From JAPHSX01 sp050298555 (GTDB taxonomy: Bacteria; Pseudomonadota; Gammaproteobacteria; Thiohalomonadales; Thiohalomonadaceae), in assembly GCA_050298555.1 (NCBI GenBank), contig JBNKUL010000034.1, positions 11,019-75,018 on the forward strand: a DNA stretch of 64,000 bases. Reading direction: 5' to 3'. The translations under genes were made by a program, and so were the position numbers. This document shows positions 16,666-26,435 of this stretch, piece by piece; position 1 is the stretch's first letter, and each line of letters opens with the position of its first letter. The notes below the pieces were generated by a model that was not told the origin of the DNA, ran no database searches, and saw only the letters and a list, made by a program, of their open reading frames with translations.

Positions 16666-17661
16666 TCAGCCGGCGGAGGCCATCTGCGCCGCTACTTCAA
16701 TCGCATATTCCAGGCTGCCGCTCTCGGCACGGCCACTGCCGGCCAGCTCCAGCGCGGTGCCGTGGTCGACCGAGGTGCGGATGATGGGGAGTCCCAGGGT
16801 GATGTTGACGGCGCTGCCGAAACCCATGTGCTTGAGCACCGGCAGCCCCTGGTCGTGGTACATTGCCAGTACCGCGTCGGCCTCGCTGAGGTAGCGCGGG
16901 GTGAAGAGGGTATCGGCGGGCAGCGGGCCCTGCAGCACTATCCCCTCGGCACGCAGTTTATCCAGCGTGGGCTCGATCACCTCGATCTCCTCGCGCCCCA
17001 GATGGCCGCCCTCGCCGGCGTGGGGGTTGAGGCCGCAGACCAGGATGCGCGGTTGGGCAATGCCGAAGCGTTGCTGCATGTCGTGGTGGAGGATGCGCAG
17101 CACCCACTCCAGCCGCTCCTCGGTGATGGCGTCGCTCACCTCGCGTAGCGGCAGGTGGGTGGTGGCCAAGGCCACTCGCAGGCCGCCGTTGTTAGCGGTG
17201 GCGAGCATCATCACCACCTTTTGCGTATCGCACAGCCCGGCGAGGAATTCGGTGTGGCCGGTGAAGGAGGGGATGCCCGCATCGTTAATGATTCCCTTGT
17301 GCAGGGGGCCGGTGACCAGGGCCGCGAACTCGCCGTTAAGGCAGCCCTTGGTGGCGCGGCTTAGGGTGTCGAGGATGGCGTGGGCGTTGCGCACATCCAG
17401 TTGTCCCGCCTCACGGCTGCCGGGAAACGGCAGGTGCAGCACGCTCAGCTCACCCGCCGCGCCGGGTTTTGGCGCCTGGGTGGCGTCGTAGTCGCGCAGC
17501 TTAAGGGGCAGGCCCAGGGTGGCGGCACGTTGTTGCAGGAGTTCGCGGTCGGCGATCGCCACCAGCTCGTGCTCGCGCGGCTGTTGCGCCAGTTGCACGA
17601 TGAGGTCGGGGCCGATCCCCGCCGGTTCGCCGGCGGTATAGGCGAGGCGCAGGGTGGTCAC
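16666..17661 (-). CDS. pdxA: 4-hydroxythreonine-4-phosphate dehydrogenase PdxA
   Basis: This NAD-dependent dehydrogenase of pyridoxal phosphate synthesis acts with PdxJ. Its 331 residues match the family. Visible are YTAGEPAGIGPDL at the N-terminus, the metal-binding GHTEFLAGL region, VCGLNPHAGEGGHLGREE and YHDQGLPVLKHMGF with HGTALELAG at the end. It starts at GTG 17661, three bases after the surA stop, indicating tight coupling. Confidence 0.96.
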   Translation of the reverse strand: MTTLRLAYTAGEPAGIGPDLIVQLAQQPREHELVAIADRELLQQRAATLGLPLKLRDYDATQAPKPGAAGELSVLHLPFPGSREAGQLDVRNAHAILDTLSRATKGCLNGEFAALVTGPLHKGIINDAGIPSFTGHTEFLAGLCDTQKVVMMLATANNGGLRVALATTHLPLREVSDAITEERLEWVLRILHHDMQQRFGIAQPRILVCGLNPHAGEGGHLGREEIEVIEPTLDKLRAEGIVLQGPLPADTLFTPRYLSEADAVLAMYHDQGLPVLKHMGFGSAVNITLGLPIIRTSVDHGTALELAGSGRAESGSLEYAIEVAAQMASAG

Positions 17662-17664
17662 GCG

Positions 17665-18951
17665 CTACTCCTCGCGGATCTCGATATAGGCCTCGTCGCG
17701 CAGGCGGCGCAGCCAGATCTCGGTCTCCTCTTCGATCTTGCGCTCCTTCAGCGCCTCGTAGGCGCGCTTGCGCTCATACTCCGCGGTGTTGTCGTGGTCG
17801 CGCCAGCCGTGTACCTGCAGGATGTGCCAGCCGAACTGCGATTTGAAGGGGGCGCTGATGGCGCCGGCCTCGGTCTGCTGGATGGTGTCGCGGAAGGCCT
17901 CGACATAGTTACTCGGGTCAGCCCAGCCCAGTTCGCCGCCCTTGACGGCCGAGCCGGTGTCGTCGGAGTGGGCACGTGCCAGCTCGGCGAAGTCGGCACC
18001 GTTGAGAAGGCGTTCCCGCAGTCGCTCCAGTCGCTGCTTTGCTTCGCGATCCGAGACCAGCTCGGAGCTCTTGATCAGGATATGACGGGCGTTGACCTGG
18101 CGAATCATATGGCGCTGCTCGCCGCGCTTCTCCAGCAGCTTGAGCAGGTGGAAGCCACTGGTGCTGCGCACCGGACCGCCCACCTCGCCGGGTGCCAGCC
18201 CCTGTACCGCCTCGGCGAAGGCGACCGGTAGTCGTGCCAGGCGACGCCAGCCGATGTCGCCCCCCTCCAGGGCCTTGGGGCCGGCCGAGTGGCTGATCGC
18301 CAGGGTGGCGAAGTCGGCACCGCCCTTTAGTTGCTCGAGCAGCTGCTCGACCTTTTGTCTGCTCTGGGCGATCTGCTCGGGGCTGGCGTCGCTGGGCTGG
18401 GCGATGAGGATGTGCTGCAGGTGGTACTCCTCATCCTTTGCCTGGCTGCGGCGCTGCATCTCCAACAGGTTGTCTACCTCCCGCGGCAGGATAGTAATGC
18501 GCTTGTTGATGCGCTGGTTGCGCAGGCGGGCGATGGTCACTTCGTTGCGTATCTCCTCGCGGAAGGTGGCGAAGGAGATACCGTCGCGTTCCAGTGTGGT
18601 GCGGAACTGCATCAGGCTTAGCTGGTTCTGCGCGGCGATGTTGGCAATCACCTTGTTGAGCTCCTCGTCACCGACCTGTATCCCCTGCGCCCTGGCCTGG
18701 GCCAGTTGCAACCGCTCGACGATCATGCGTTCCAGCAGTTGGCGCTTGAGGACACTGAGCGGCGGTAGTTGCGCGCCCTTGGCGCGCAGCTCATTGAGCA
18801 GGGGGCGCAGGCGGGTGTCGAGTTCGTTGCGGGTGATAACGTCATCATCGATTACGGCGGCGATGGCGTCGATCTCCTGTACCGCGGCGGAGGCAGGCTG
18901 CATCATCGTCAGCAGCAGCAGGGGGAGGAGGAGTAGCGGTTTTATCTTCAT
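17665..18951 (-). CDS. surA: Periplasmic chaperone/peptidyl-prolyl isomerase SurA
   Basis: SurA escorts outer-membrane proteins through the periplasm. The frame shows a signal peptide (residues 1-23, ending PASA), an N-terminal chaperone domain (IDAIAAVIDDDVITRNELD) and two parvulin domains: one at about 175-275 (YHLQHILIAQPSDAS) and one at about 285-385 (VNARHILIKSSELVSD). The 428-residue length is normal. It lies between lptD and pdxA as in E. coli. Confidence 0.96.
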   Translation of the reverse strand: MKIKPLLLLPLLLLTMMQPASAAVQEIDAIAAVIDDDVITRNELDTRLRPLLNELRAKGAQLPPLSVLKRQLLERMIVERLQLAQARAQGIQVGDEELNKVIANIAAQNQLSLMQFRTTLERDGISFATFREEIRNEVTIARLRNQRINKRITILPREVDNLLEMQRRSQAKDEEYHLQHILIAQPSDASPEQIAQSRQKVEQLLEQLKGGADFATLAISHSAGPKALEGGDIGWRRLARLPVAFAEAVQGLAPGEVGGPVRSTSGFHLLKLLEKRGEQRHMIRQVNARHILIKSSELVSDREAKQRLERLRERLLNGADFAELARAHSDDTGSAVKGGELGWADPSNYVEAFRDTIQQTEAGAISAPFKSQFGWHILQVHGWRDHDNTAEYERKRAYEALKERKIEEETEIWLRRLRDEAYIEIREE

Positions 18952-18957
18952 GAGTAA

Positions 18958-21150
18958 TTAATCAAGTAAGCCTTCGTCGAGGAAATCTTCAAGCCGGTCG
19001 CCCATGCTACCCAGCCCCTTAAAGCCGAAAGTGAGATAGACACTGTTGTCCATCGCTTCGTTCACCGTGGTGCGGTGCTGGCGCCCGAACAGACGCGCCG
19101 ACCAGCAGCAGCTCTCGTATTCGACACCGGCCAGCAGTTCCAGGTTATCCGACTGGTCGAGATCATAGCGCCAGCGGCCAAGTAACTGCCACTGTCGTGC
19201 CAACGGCCAGAACAGCAGGGTACTGCCCTGTTGCAGGTCATTTGCCACGTCCTGGTGGTAGTCGAGGGCGAGCAGGCGCTTCAGTCCAGACTGATAGCGT
19301 ACCCGACCGTGGACCTCCTCCTGCGCTTTTTTTCCGGTGTCGTAGCGCAGATCGAGGTTGAAGCGCAGCTGCTCCAGCGGCTGCACCATCAGTTCGGCGA
19401 AGAGGTCAGAGTATCGGGTCGTCCCAGATGGGTCTCCGCTGCCGAGTGCTACCTCGCGATCCTCCAGATAGAGGGTGCGGCCGATGCTGGCCCGCAGCCG
19501 TTCACGACCGCTACGCTCGTCGAGCAGGCGGCTGGTGAGGGCGGCGCTCAGCTGGTTGGCATCGCCCTGGCGGTCGGCGCCGTTGAAACGGTTGTCGCGG
19601 AACAGCTGGGAAAGATTTCGCGGTGCGACGGCGGTATCGAAGTTGGGCAGTGTGTCCTGTGCTTCGTAGGGCACGTGAAGGTAGTAGAGGCGCGGCTCCA
19701 GGGTCTGAACCGCATTGGTACCGAAAAGCGTCGCCTCACGCTCGAAGAAGAGACCGCCGTCGAGGCTGAGTATGGGCAGCGAGCGTTCGAAGCTCTCACC
19801 CTGTGGGTGATCTTCAAGCTGGTAGGCGGTATAGCGCCAGGCGGCGCTGGGGTGCAGGTACCACGCCGCCCCCTGCAGCGGCAGGCTGATCCCGGGCTTG
19901 AGGTCGAGCCGGGTGCCGGTCACCACCTGCTCTTCGTGGGCAAAGCGCACCAGCTCGCTGTCGATGGTGTAGTGGAGGCGGTTGGGGAGGCGCTCGCTCT
20001 CTCCCTGCAGCTTCAGCTGCGGCAGCCGCTGATAGGGGGCGGTGCCGTTGAGTGTCTGGTAGCTCTGGGTACGGGCGAGAAAGTGCCAGAGGCGGTCCCG
20101 GTAGCCGACATCGAGGCGCCGCTCCAGGTGACTGCTGGCGCTGCTCACGTTGCTGTCACCCAGCTCCTCAAGGTAGAGGCTATCCGAGGCGTCGCGCAGC
20201 TTGAGCTGGCTGTACCAGCCGTTGTGGAAGCGCGAACGGGTGTCCACCGCCAGGTAGCTGCGGTCGTCGCCCTGGAGCTGGTCGTCGGGCAGGTAGTCGG
20301 CCTGGATCTGCCCCTCGCTCTGTTCGGTGAGGAAGCGGAACTCGCCCATCACCATCGCCCCGCGCCTGCTGAGGTAGCGCGGCGTAATGGTGGCGTCGTA
20401 GTTGGGGGCGATATTCCAGTAGAGCGGCAGGCGTACGTCGCTGCCGCTGCTCTCGGAGTTGCCGATCTCAGGGAACAGCAGGCCGCTCTTGCGCCCGGCC
20501 AGCGGGAAGTTGAGGTAGGGGCTGTAGAAGACCGGCACCCTGCCGAGGCGGAATACCGTGTTGTAGGCCTCGCCGGTATTGCTCTGCTGGTCCAGCTTCA
20601 GTGTGCCGGCGCTCAGCAGCCAGTCTTCACGCCCCGGTGGGCAGGTGGTGTAGCGCACCTTTTTCAGGGTGGCGTGGTCGGCGTCCTGCTGGCTGAACTG
20701 CCTGGCGCTGCCGAAGGCGTGTTGCTCCGGCAGGTAGAACTCGACCCTCTGGAACTCGGCGCTGTTCTGCTCAAGGTCCAGCTGCGCGCCCTCGCCCGAC
20801 ATCGACAGCCCCTCGCCGTGAAAGCGCATCTGTCCCTCCACCGTAACCCGCTTTTCGGCCTGGTTGAAGCGTGCCTCGTCGCCCTGCAGGGTGGTGCCAT
20901 CGTGCTCTACCACTACATTGCCGCGCAGCAGGCTCTCACCGTTACTCTGCGACACCACCTCATCGGCCTCCAGGGCGGTCTCTCCCTCGCCGAGTTCGCC
21001 GCTGGGTAGCGGGGCGGCAAAGAGGGGCGGTGGTGGGGGGCAGTAGCGCCATGCCGACTCCGCCTCCTGCGCTGCCGCCACGCCATAGCAGAGCACGCCG
21101 CACAACAGTAGCGGCAGGCGAGCGACGGCATGGGAGTGAGTTCGGGACAC
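18958..21150 (-). CDS. lptD: LPS-assembly outer-membrane protein LptD
   Basis: LptD inserts lipopolysaccharide into the outer leaflet. The 730-residue protein has a signal peptide (to about residue 27), a periplasmic OstA/LptA-like beta-jellyroll at about 55-180 (LEADEVVSQSNGESLLRGNVVV) and a C-terminal beta-barrel. Cysteines typical of its disulfides are visible: one in WRYCPP, one in YTTCPPG and the adjacent pair in ESCCWSARL near the end. The start is GTG. It is the first gene of the surA-pdxA operon. Confidence 0.95.
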   Translation of the reverse strand: MSRTHSHAVARLPLLLCGVLCYGVAAAQEAESAWRYCPPPPPLFAAPLPSGELGEGETALEADEVVSQSNGESLLRGNVVVEHDGTTLQGDEARFNQAEKRVTVEGQMRFHGEGLSMSGEGAQLDLEQNSAEFQRVEFYLPEQHAFGSARQFSQQDADHATLKKVRYTTCPPGREDWLLSAGTLKLDQQSNTGEAYNTVFRLGRVPVFYSPYLNFPLAGRKSGLLFPEIGNSESSGSDVRLPLYWNIAPNYDATITPRYLSRRGAMVMGEFRFLTEQSEGQIQADYLPDDQLQGDDRSYLAVDTRSRFHNGWYSQLKLRDASDSLYLEELGDSNVSSASSHLERRLDVGYRDRLWHFLARTQSYQTLNGTAPYQRLPQLKLQGESERLPNRLHYTIDSELVRFAHEEQVVTGTRLDLKPGISLPLQGAAWYLHPSAAWRYTAYQLEDHPQGESFERSLPILSLDGGLFFEREATLFGTNAVQTLEPRLYYLHVPYEAQDTLPNFDTAVAPRNLSQLFRDNRFNGADRQGDANQLSAALTSRLLDERSGRERLRASIGRTLYLEDREVALGSGDPSGTTRYSDLFAELMVQPLEQLRFNLDLRYDTGKKAQEEVHGRVRYQSGLKRLLALDYHQDVANDLQQGSTLLFWPLARQWQLLGRWRYDLDQSDNLELLAGVEYESCCWSARLFGRQHRTTVNEAMDNSVYLTFGFKGLGSMGDRLEDFLDEGLLD

Positions 21151-21230
21151 GAGGTATCAATTAAGAGGGTGGTTTAAAGGCCGCTAAAATCGCATAGAAT
21201 GAGTCAGCCTTCAAACGGAATCTGGTTCCC

Positions 21231-22403
21231 ATGACACTTCCCCACACGCTTACCCTGCGCCACTTTCTGCTATTGCTGGCCGTTAGTGCCCTGCTGTTGT
21301 TCCTGTTAATCGCCGCTCGTCCGCAGCAGGCGGGTGTTCTGCGCGCACCGCTTATTCCTGCCGTGGTGGTCACCGAGGTGCGCCGTGGCGATGTCAGGCC
21401 GAGCCTCCATCTCGGTGGTCGTTTGCAGCCGCGTACCGCCGCATCGCTAAGCGCGGAGGTGGCCGGGAGCCTGGTGGAGCGCCTTGCCGAGCCGGGCCAG
21501 GTGGTGGAGCAGGGGGCGCTGCTATTGCGCATGGACGAGGGGGACTACCGCGACGCCCTGGTGCGTGCCGAGGCGCAGCTGTCGCAGGAGAAGGCGGCGG
21601 TGGCGCGAGATCGCCGCCTGCTGAAGCTGGCAAAGCAGAACCGCGAGTTGCAGCAAAAAGAGGTGGGGCGCCAGCAGCGCCTGGGTACCGAGTCGCTGGC
21701 CTCGTTGTCACGCCTGGACGAGGCGAAGCAGCGCCTGCTGCAGCTGGAGGGGGAGGAGGCGCGCCTCGACTATGCGGTGACCACTGCCGAGGCCCGGCTG
21801 GCCCTGCGCGAGGCCGAACTGAAGCGTGCCGAGCGCGACCTCGCACGTACCCGGATCACCGCCCCCTTCGCCGGCACGGTTAACGAGGTGCTGGCCGATG
21901 TAGGGGATCGCATCAAGCTGAACCAGTCGCTGGTTTCGTTGATGGTGCTGGATGAGCTCGACTTCTATGCCGAACTGCCGGGGGATGCGCATACCGACCT
22001 CACCCTGGGACAACGTCAGTCCATTGCGGTGGCCGGCGAGAGGCATGAGGGCGTACTGGTGGCGCTGCAGCGTGAACCGGACCGCAGCAGCCACACCCGC
22101 GCCCTGCGTATCCGTCTGCCGGGGGAGGGGCTGGCGCCGGGTATGTTGGCCTCCACCGAGCTGCCGCTACAACCGTTGCTGGGGGCGCTACAGGTGCCGG
22201 TCTCGGCACTGCTGCGCGAAGAGGGGCGCGCCTACCTCTTCGTCGAGCAGGAGGGCAGGCTGTCGCGCCGCGAGGTGGAGACCGGCATGCGTGACGGCGA
22301 TGCGGTGGTGATCCTCTCCGGTGTCGAGGCCGATGAGCGCATCGTTGCCCGCGACGTGGCGGCGCTGAGTGACGGCCAGCAGGTGAAGGTGGCGGTCGAG
22401 TAA
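21231..22403 (+). CDS. RND efflux periplasmic adaptor (membrane fusion protein)
   Basis: This 390-residue adaptor has an N-terminal membrane anchor (residues 12-34), a lipoyl-like half-motif around AEVAGSLVERLAEPGQVV, a long coiled-coil hairpin (about 95-190), the second half ITAPFAGTVNEVLADVGD and a beta-barrel/MP domain. It lies four bases before the RND permease gene. No outer-membrane TolC-type gene is in the window, so a shared channel elsewhere is expected. Substrate unknown. Confidence 0.92.
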   Translation: MTLPHTLTLRHFLLLLAVSALLLFLLIAARPQQAGVLRAPLIPAVVVTEVRRGDVRPSLHLGGRLQPRTAASLSAEVAGSLVERLAEPGQVVEQGALLLRMDEGDYRDALVRAEAQLSQEKAAVARDRRLLKLAKQNRELQQKEVGRQQRLGTESLASLSRLDEAKQRLLQLEGEEARLDYAVTTAEARLALREAELKRAERDLARTRITAPFAGTVNEVLADVGDRIKLNQSLVSLMVLDELDFYAELPGDAHTDLTLGQRQSIAVAGERHEGVLVALQREPDRSSHTRALRIRLPGEGLAPGMLASTELPLQPLLGALQVPVSALLREEGRAYLFVEQEGRLSRREVETGMRDGDAVVILSGVEADERIVARDVAALSDGQQVKVAVE

Positions 22404-22407
22404 GCCC

Positions 22408-25400
22408 ATGCCGATTATCCGCTTTTCCATTAACAACCCGCTTATCGTCAACTTGCTGCTGGTGCTGATCGCGCTCTCCGGCGTCTTCGCCTGGCAGGCG
22501 ATGCCGCAGGAGATGTTTCCGCTGGTGGAGCAGGACAAGGTGCGCATCACCACCCTGTTCGAGGGGGCCTCGCCCGAGGAGGTGGAGCGCCAGGTAACCC
22601 TGCCCATCGAGCAGGAGTTCGACGGCAACGCCGACATCGAGACCATTAGCTCGACCAGTAGCGAGGGGCTCTCTTCCATCCTTATCGAGCTGAAGTCGGG
22701 CAGCGATGTGGACCAGTTTATCCGCGACGCCGACGCCATCCTCACCCGCATCAATGATCTGCCGCAGCAGGTGGAGACACCGGAGCTCGTCCGCCTGGAG
22801 ACCCGCTTCCCGGTGATCAGCATGTCGCTCTACGGTGAGCTGTCACGCGGCGAGCTCTACGCCACCGCCGAGCGGGTGAAGCGGCGCCTGATGCAGCTCG
22901 ACGATGTGGCCAGTGTCGGCACCGCCGGTGAGCGGGAGTGGGAGCTGTGGGTGGTGGTGGACCCGGAACGCCTGGCGCTGCGTAACGTGACGCTGGATGA
23001 GGTGAAAAAAGCGCTTAGTTCCAACCTGCGCGACCTGCCCGGCGGCTCGATACGTGCCGCCGAGGGGGACATCCTGCTGCGCGGTATCGGGGCGCGCCCT
23101 GAGCCCGATGCGATTACCGATATCGCCATTCGTGCCAACGAGCGCGGCGGCCGCCTTACCCTGGGGCAGGTGGCGGTGGTGGAGCGGCGACTGGAGGAGG
23201 CGCAGACCCTGGGCCGTTTCAACGGCCAGCCCTCGGTCAATCTGACGATCAATAAGACCGCCGCCGGCTCGACCATCGATGTCTCGCAGCGGGTACGTGA
23301 ACTGGCCGATGAGCTGCGTGCCGAGCTGCCGCCCAGCGTCTCGGTCGGGCTCTTCAGCGACCTCAGTGTCTATGTGAAGAACCGCCTCGATACGGTGAAG
23401 TCCTCCGCCTTTATCGGTCTGGTGCTGGTGCTGTTATCGCTCTACCTGTTCCTCAACTTCCGTGTCGCCCTGGTCACCGCGATGGGGATCCCGGTCGCCT
23501 TCCTCATCGCCATCGTGATGATTCAGCAGGGGGGCTACACCATCAACATGGTCTCCCTGTTCGCCTTCCTCATTGCACTGGGGATGATCGTCGACGACGC
23601 GATCATCGTGAATGAGAACATCTACCGCCATATGGAGCAGGGGATGGCGCCGCGCGATGCCGCCAGGCAGGGGGCGCGTGAGGTGTTCTGGCCGGTGGTC
23701 GCCTCCACCACCACCACCATCGCCGCCTTCGTGCCGATGTACGCCATTGGCGGCACCATGGGGGCCTTTATCGCGGTGATCCCGGCGGTGGTCACCTTCT
23801 CCCTGCTGGGCTCCCTGTGGGAGGCCTTTATGGTGCTGCCGTCGCACGCCAACGAGTTGTTACGCCCGACACCGCGCCGGCAGGGACGTATCGACTGGGC
23901 GGGGCTACTGCAACGCTACACCGCGGCGCTGGAGTGGGGGCTGCGCAATCGCTACTTTGTCGCCACCGCCACGGTGATGGCATTGGTGCTGATGATTACC
24001 CTGGCGGCTACCCGCCTGCCGTTCCAGCTGTTCGGCCACGCCGCCGCCGGGCAGTTCTTCGTCAACGTGGAGGCGCCGCGTACCAACACCCTGGAGGAGA
24101 CGGCGCGCCTCGCTGCACGTATGGAGCAGGCGATCTTCGACGAACTGGAGGAGGACGAACTCTCCAGCCTGCTGACCAACGTCGGCGTCACCTTTATCAG
24201 CTTTAATCGGGTGAAGATCGCCAGTAACCAGGTGCAGCTTATTGTCGACCTCAAGCCGCCCGCGCCGGAGGGCTTTGTCGAGCACTGGGTGACGCCGCTG
24301 GTGAACCTGAAATTCGGCTGGGAAGGGACGCGTGAGCGCGACACCGAGACGGTGATCAATGCGGTGCGCGAGCGACTAACGGCGATTAGCGGCATTGAGC
24401 GTCTTTCGGTGCTGCGTGCCCAGGGCGGTCCGGGTGGGGCCGATATCGAGATTGGCGTTAGCGGTCCCGAGGTGCGCGTATTGAGCGCGATTGCCAATGA
24501 GATAAGCGGCACCCTGCGCCGCCTGCCCGGCACCCACGACGTCAACCACGACATGGAGGAGGGCAAGCTGGAGTACCGCTACAGCCTCAACGAGCGCGGC
24601 CGCCTGCTGGGGCTGACCCAGGCGCAGCTGGCCGATGCGGTACGTGCCGGTTTCCAGGGGCTGGAGCTGCTCTACGTCAACTGGGGCGACAAGCGCATTC
24701 CGGTGCGGCTGCTCTACCCGGAGAGGTTGCGTGAGGACGCCCAGAGCCTGCAGCGCCTGCGTATTACCCTCGCCTCGGGGCAGAGCGTCTACCTGGGGGA
24801 TGTGGCCGATATCGAGGTGGACCGTGGCCTCAGCAGTATCAATCGCCGCGACCAGCGCCGCCTGGTGACGGTGACGGCGGAGGTGGACCCCAAGGTGACC
24901 ACCGCGCTGCAGGTGACCGACCAGGTGCAGCAGCAGTACGCCGACCTGGAGCAGCGCTACCCGGGCTACGAGTTGTTGTGGCTGGGGGAGAAGAAGGAGA
25001 CCTCGGAGTCGATGGCCGATATGCTCCGTGCCCTGATGCTGGCGCTGCTGGTGATCTTCTTCATCCTCGCCGCGCTGTTTAAATCCCTGCTCGACCCGCT
25101 GGTGGTGATGTTCGCCATCCCCTTCGGCACTATCGGCGTGGTGGGCGGCCACTTCCTCTTCGATTACCACCTGCAGTTCCTTTCGGTGATCGGTTTTCTC
25201 GCCCTCTCGGGTATCGTGGTCAACGACTCGCTGATCCTCATCGACTTCGCCAAGCGGCGCCGCGCCGAGGGGATGGAGCGGGAGGCCTCGCTGATCGAGG
25301 CGGGCCGGGTACGGGCGCGTCCCATCCTGCTCACCACCATTACCACCTTCCTCGGTGTCTCGCCGTTGATCTTCTTCGCCACCGGGCAGACCGCCTTCCT

Positions 25401-25542
25401 CTCGCCGATGGCGGTGAGCCTCGGTTTTGGCCTGCTGTTCGCCACCATATTGATCCTGCTCACCCTGCCCTGTTTCTACCTCATCGCCGACGATGCGCGC
25501 GAGTGGACGTTGCGGCACTGGCGCAGGTTAATGGCCAGGTGA
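22408..25542 (+). CDS. RND-family efflux permease
   Basis: This 1044-residue inner-membrane proton antiporter has 12 TM segments in the usual 1+5+1+5 plan and two large periplasmic loops. The proton-relay acidic pair is in TM4 (GMIVDDAIIVNENIYRHME), with the equivalent region SGIVVNDSLILIDFAKRR near residue 935. The opening IIRFSINNPLIVNLLLVL and MPQEMFPLVEQDKV are typical of the less-studied multidrug branch rather than heavy-metal CusA. It is cotranscribed with its adaptor. Confidence 0.94.
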   Translation: MPIIRFSINNPLIVNLLLVLIALSGVFAWQAMPQEMFPLVEQDKVRITTLFEGASPEEVERQVTLPIEQEFDGNADIETISSTSSEGLSSILIELKSGSDVDQFIRDADAILTRINDLPQQVETPELVRLETRFPVISMSLYGELSRGELYATAERVKRRLMQLDDVASVGTAGEREWELWVVVDPERLALRNVTLDEVKKALSSNLRDLPGGSIRAAEGDILLRGIGARPEPDAITDIAIRANERGGRLTLGQVAVVERRLEEAQTLGRFNGQPSVNLTINKTAAGSTIDVSQRVRELADELRAELPPSVSVGLFSDLSVYVKNRLDTVKSSAFIGLVLVLLSLYLFLNFRVALVTAMGIPVAFLIAIVMIQQGGYTINMVSLFAFLIALGMIVDDAIIVNENIYRHMEQGMAPRDAARQGAREVFWPVVASTTTTIAAFVPMYAIGGTMGAFIAVIPAVVTFSLLGSLWEAFMVLPSHANELLRPTPRRQGRIDWAGLLQRYTAALEWGLRNRYFVATATVMALVLMITLAATRLPFQLFGHAAAGQFFVNVEAPRTNTLEETARLAARMEQAIFDELEEDELSSLLTNVGVTFISFNRVKIASNQVQLIVDLKPPAPEGFVEHWVTPLVNLKFGWEGTRERDTETVINAVRERLTAISGIERLSVLRAQGGPGGADIEIGVSGPEVRVLSAIANEISGTLRRLPGTHDVNHDMEEGKLEYRYSLNERGRLLGLTQAQLADAVRAGFQGLELLYVNWGDKRIPVRLLYPERLREDAQSLQRLRITLASGQSVYLGDVADIEVDRGLSSINRRDQRRLVTVTAEVDPKVTTALQVTDQVQQQYADLEQRYPGYELLWLGEKKETSESMADMLRALMLALLVIFFILAALFKSLLDPLVVMFAIPFGTIGVVGGHFLFDYHLQFLSVIGFLALSGIVVNDSLILIDFAKRRRAEGMEREASLIEAGRVRARPILLTTITTFLGVSPLIFFATGQTAFLSPMAVSLGFGLLFATILILLTLPCFYLIADDAREWTLRHWRRLMAR

Positions 25543-25609
25543 TAAGGCCGTGGCGCATTTGGCATTTATGGCGTACTTTTAGGGGAGTTGCTAAAGAGGA
25601 GAACGAGTA

Positions 25610-26338
25610 ATGAAGAAGGCGATTCAGGCAAGCATGCTGTTTGCCGCCCTGGGGGCCGCCGGTGCGGTGCAGGCGGCGGATGAGATTGATGGTCTCAATC
25701 TCTTAACCCAGGCCCAGTTCAAGAGCCTCTCCGAGGACCTGGCCTCGGCCACCAGCTATAAGGCATTGACCCCGGCGGAGCCGCTGGGTATTGCCGGCTT
25801 CGATGTCGGTATTGAGGCGACCGTCACCACCCTGAACTATGAGACGGAATTCAACGCCGCCTGCAGCGGCTGCAGCAACGTGGATAGCCTGACCATCCCC
25901 AAGCTGCACCTGCACAAGGGGCTGCCGATGGGCTTTGATGTCGGCTTGATGTACGCCTCGGCCGGTGACGCCTCCATCGAGCTGACTGGTCTTGAGCTGC
26001 GTTACGCGAATATGGAGGGCGGCATCGCGACCCCCGCTGTCTCTACCCGTTTGAGCTACTCCAAGCTGGGCGGTGTGGACGACCTCTCCCTGACGACCAC
26101 GGGGCTCGACATCAGTGTCTCCAAGGGCATTGCCATGTTCACCCCCTATGCCGGTATCGGCTATAACTGGGTGACCAGCGACCCCGCCGCTAGCACCGGC
26201 CTGGACAAGGAGAGCTTTAACCAGACCAAGTTCTACGTCGGCTTTAACCTCAACCTCGGTCTACTCAATTTCGATATTGAGGCGGACAAGACCGGTAAGG
26301 CGCAGACCATCGGCGCGAAGGTCGGTTTCCGCTTCTAG
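25610..26338 (+). CDS. Secreted, predicted outer-membrane beta-barrel protein of unknown function
   Basis: A clear signal peptide (residues 1-22, cleavage after VQAA or QA) precedes 220 residues with alternating hydrophobic strands and a C-terminal aromatic (VGFRF), typical of outer-membrane barrels. Near residue 85 a compact CSGC motif (NAACSGCSNVD) could form a disulfide or bind a metal. AGAGGAG lies upstream of the ATG and a terminator follows. I do not recognise a named family. It is not clearly part of the preceding RND unit. Confidence 0.65.
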   Translation: MKKAIQASMLFAALGAAGAVQAADEIDGLNLLTQAQFKSLSEDLASATSYKALTPAEPLGIAGFDVGIEATVTTLNYETEFNAACSGCSNVDSLTIPKLHLHKGLPMGFDVGLMYASAGDASIELTGLELRYANMEGGIATPAVSTRLSYSKLGGVDDLSLTTTGLDISVSKGIAMFTPYAGIGYNWVTSDPAASTGLDKESFNQTKFYVGFNLNLGLLNFDIEADKTGKAQTIGAKVGFRF

Positions 26339-26359
26339 TTGACCACCCGCACCAGTCGT

Positions 26360-26394
26360 AAATGCCGTTGCCTGCTCTGCGGGCAACGGCATTT
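26360..26394 (+). terminator. Intrinsic terminator after the beta-barrel gene
   Basis: AAATGCCGTTGCC pairs with the complementary GGCAACGGCATTT, 13 bp, around a 9-base loop, with further T residues after the stem. Confidence 0.88.
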
Positions 26395-26435
26395 TTCGTT
26401 TATAGTAGTGCGAACTTTTCCACAGGAACCACACC

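Noticed and set aside
19231..21009. Long antisense ORF opposite lptD
   Set aside because: lptD has clear family motifs and cysteines; the antisense product is low-complexity hydrophobic sequence.
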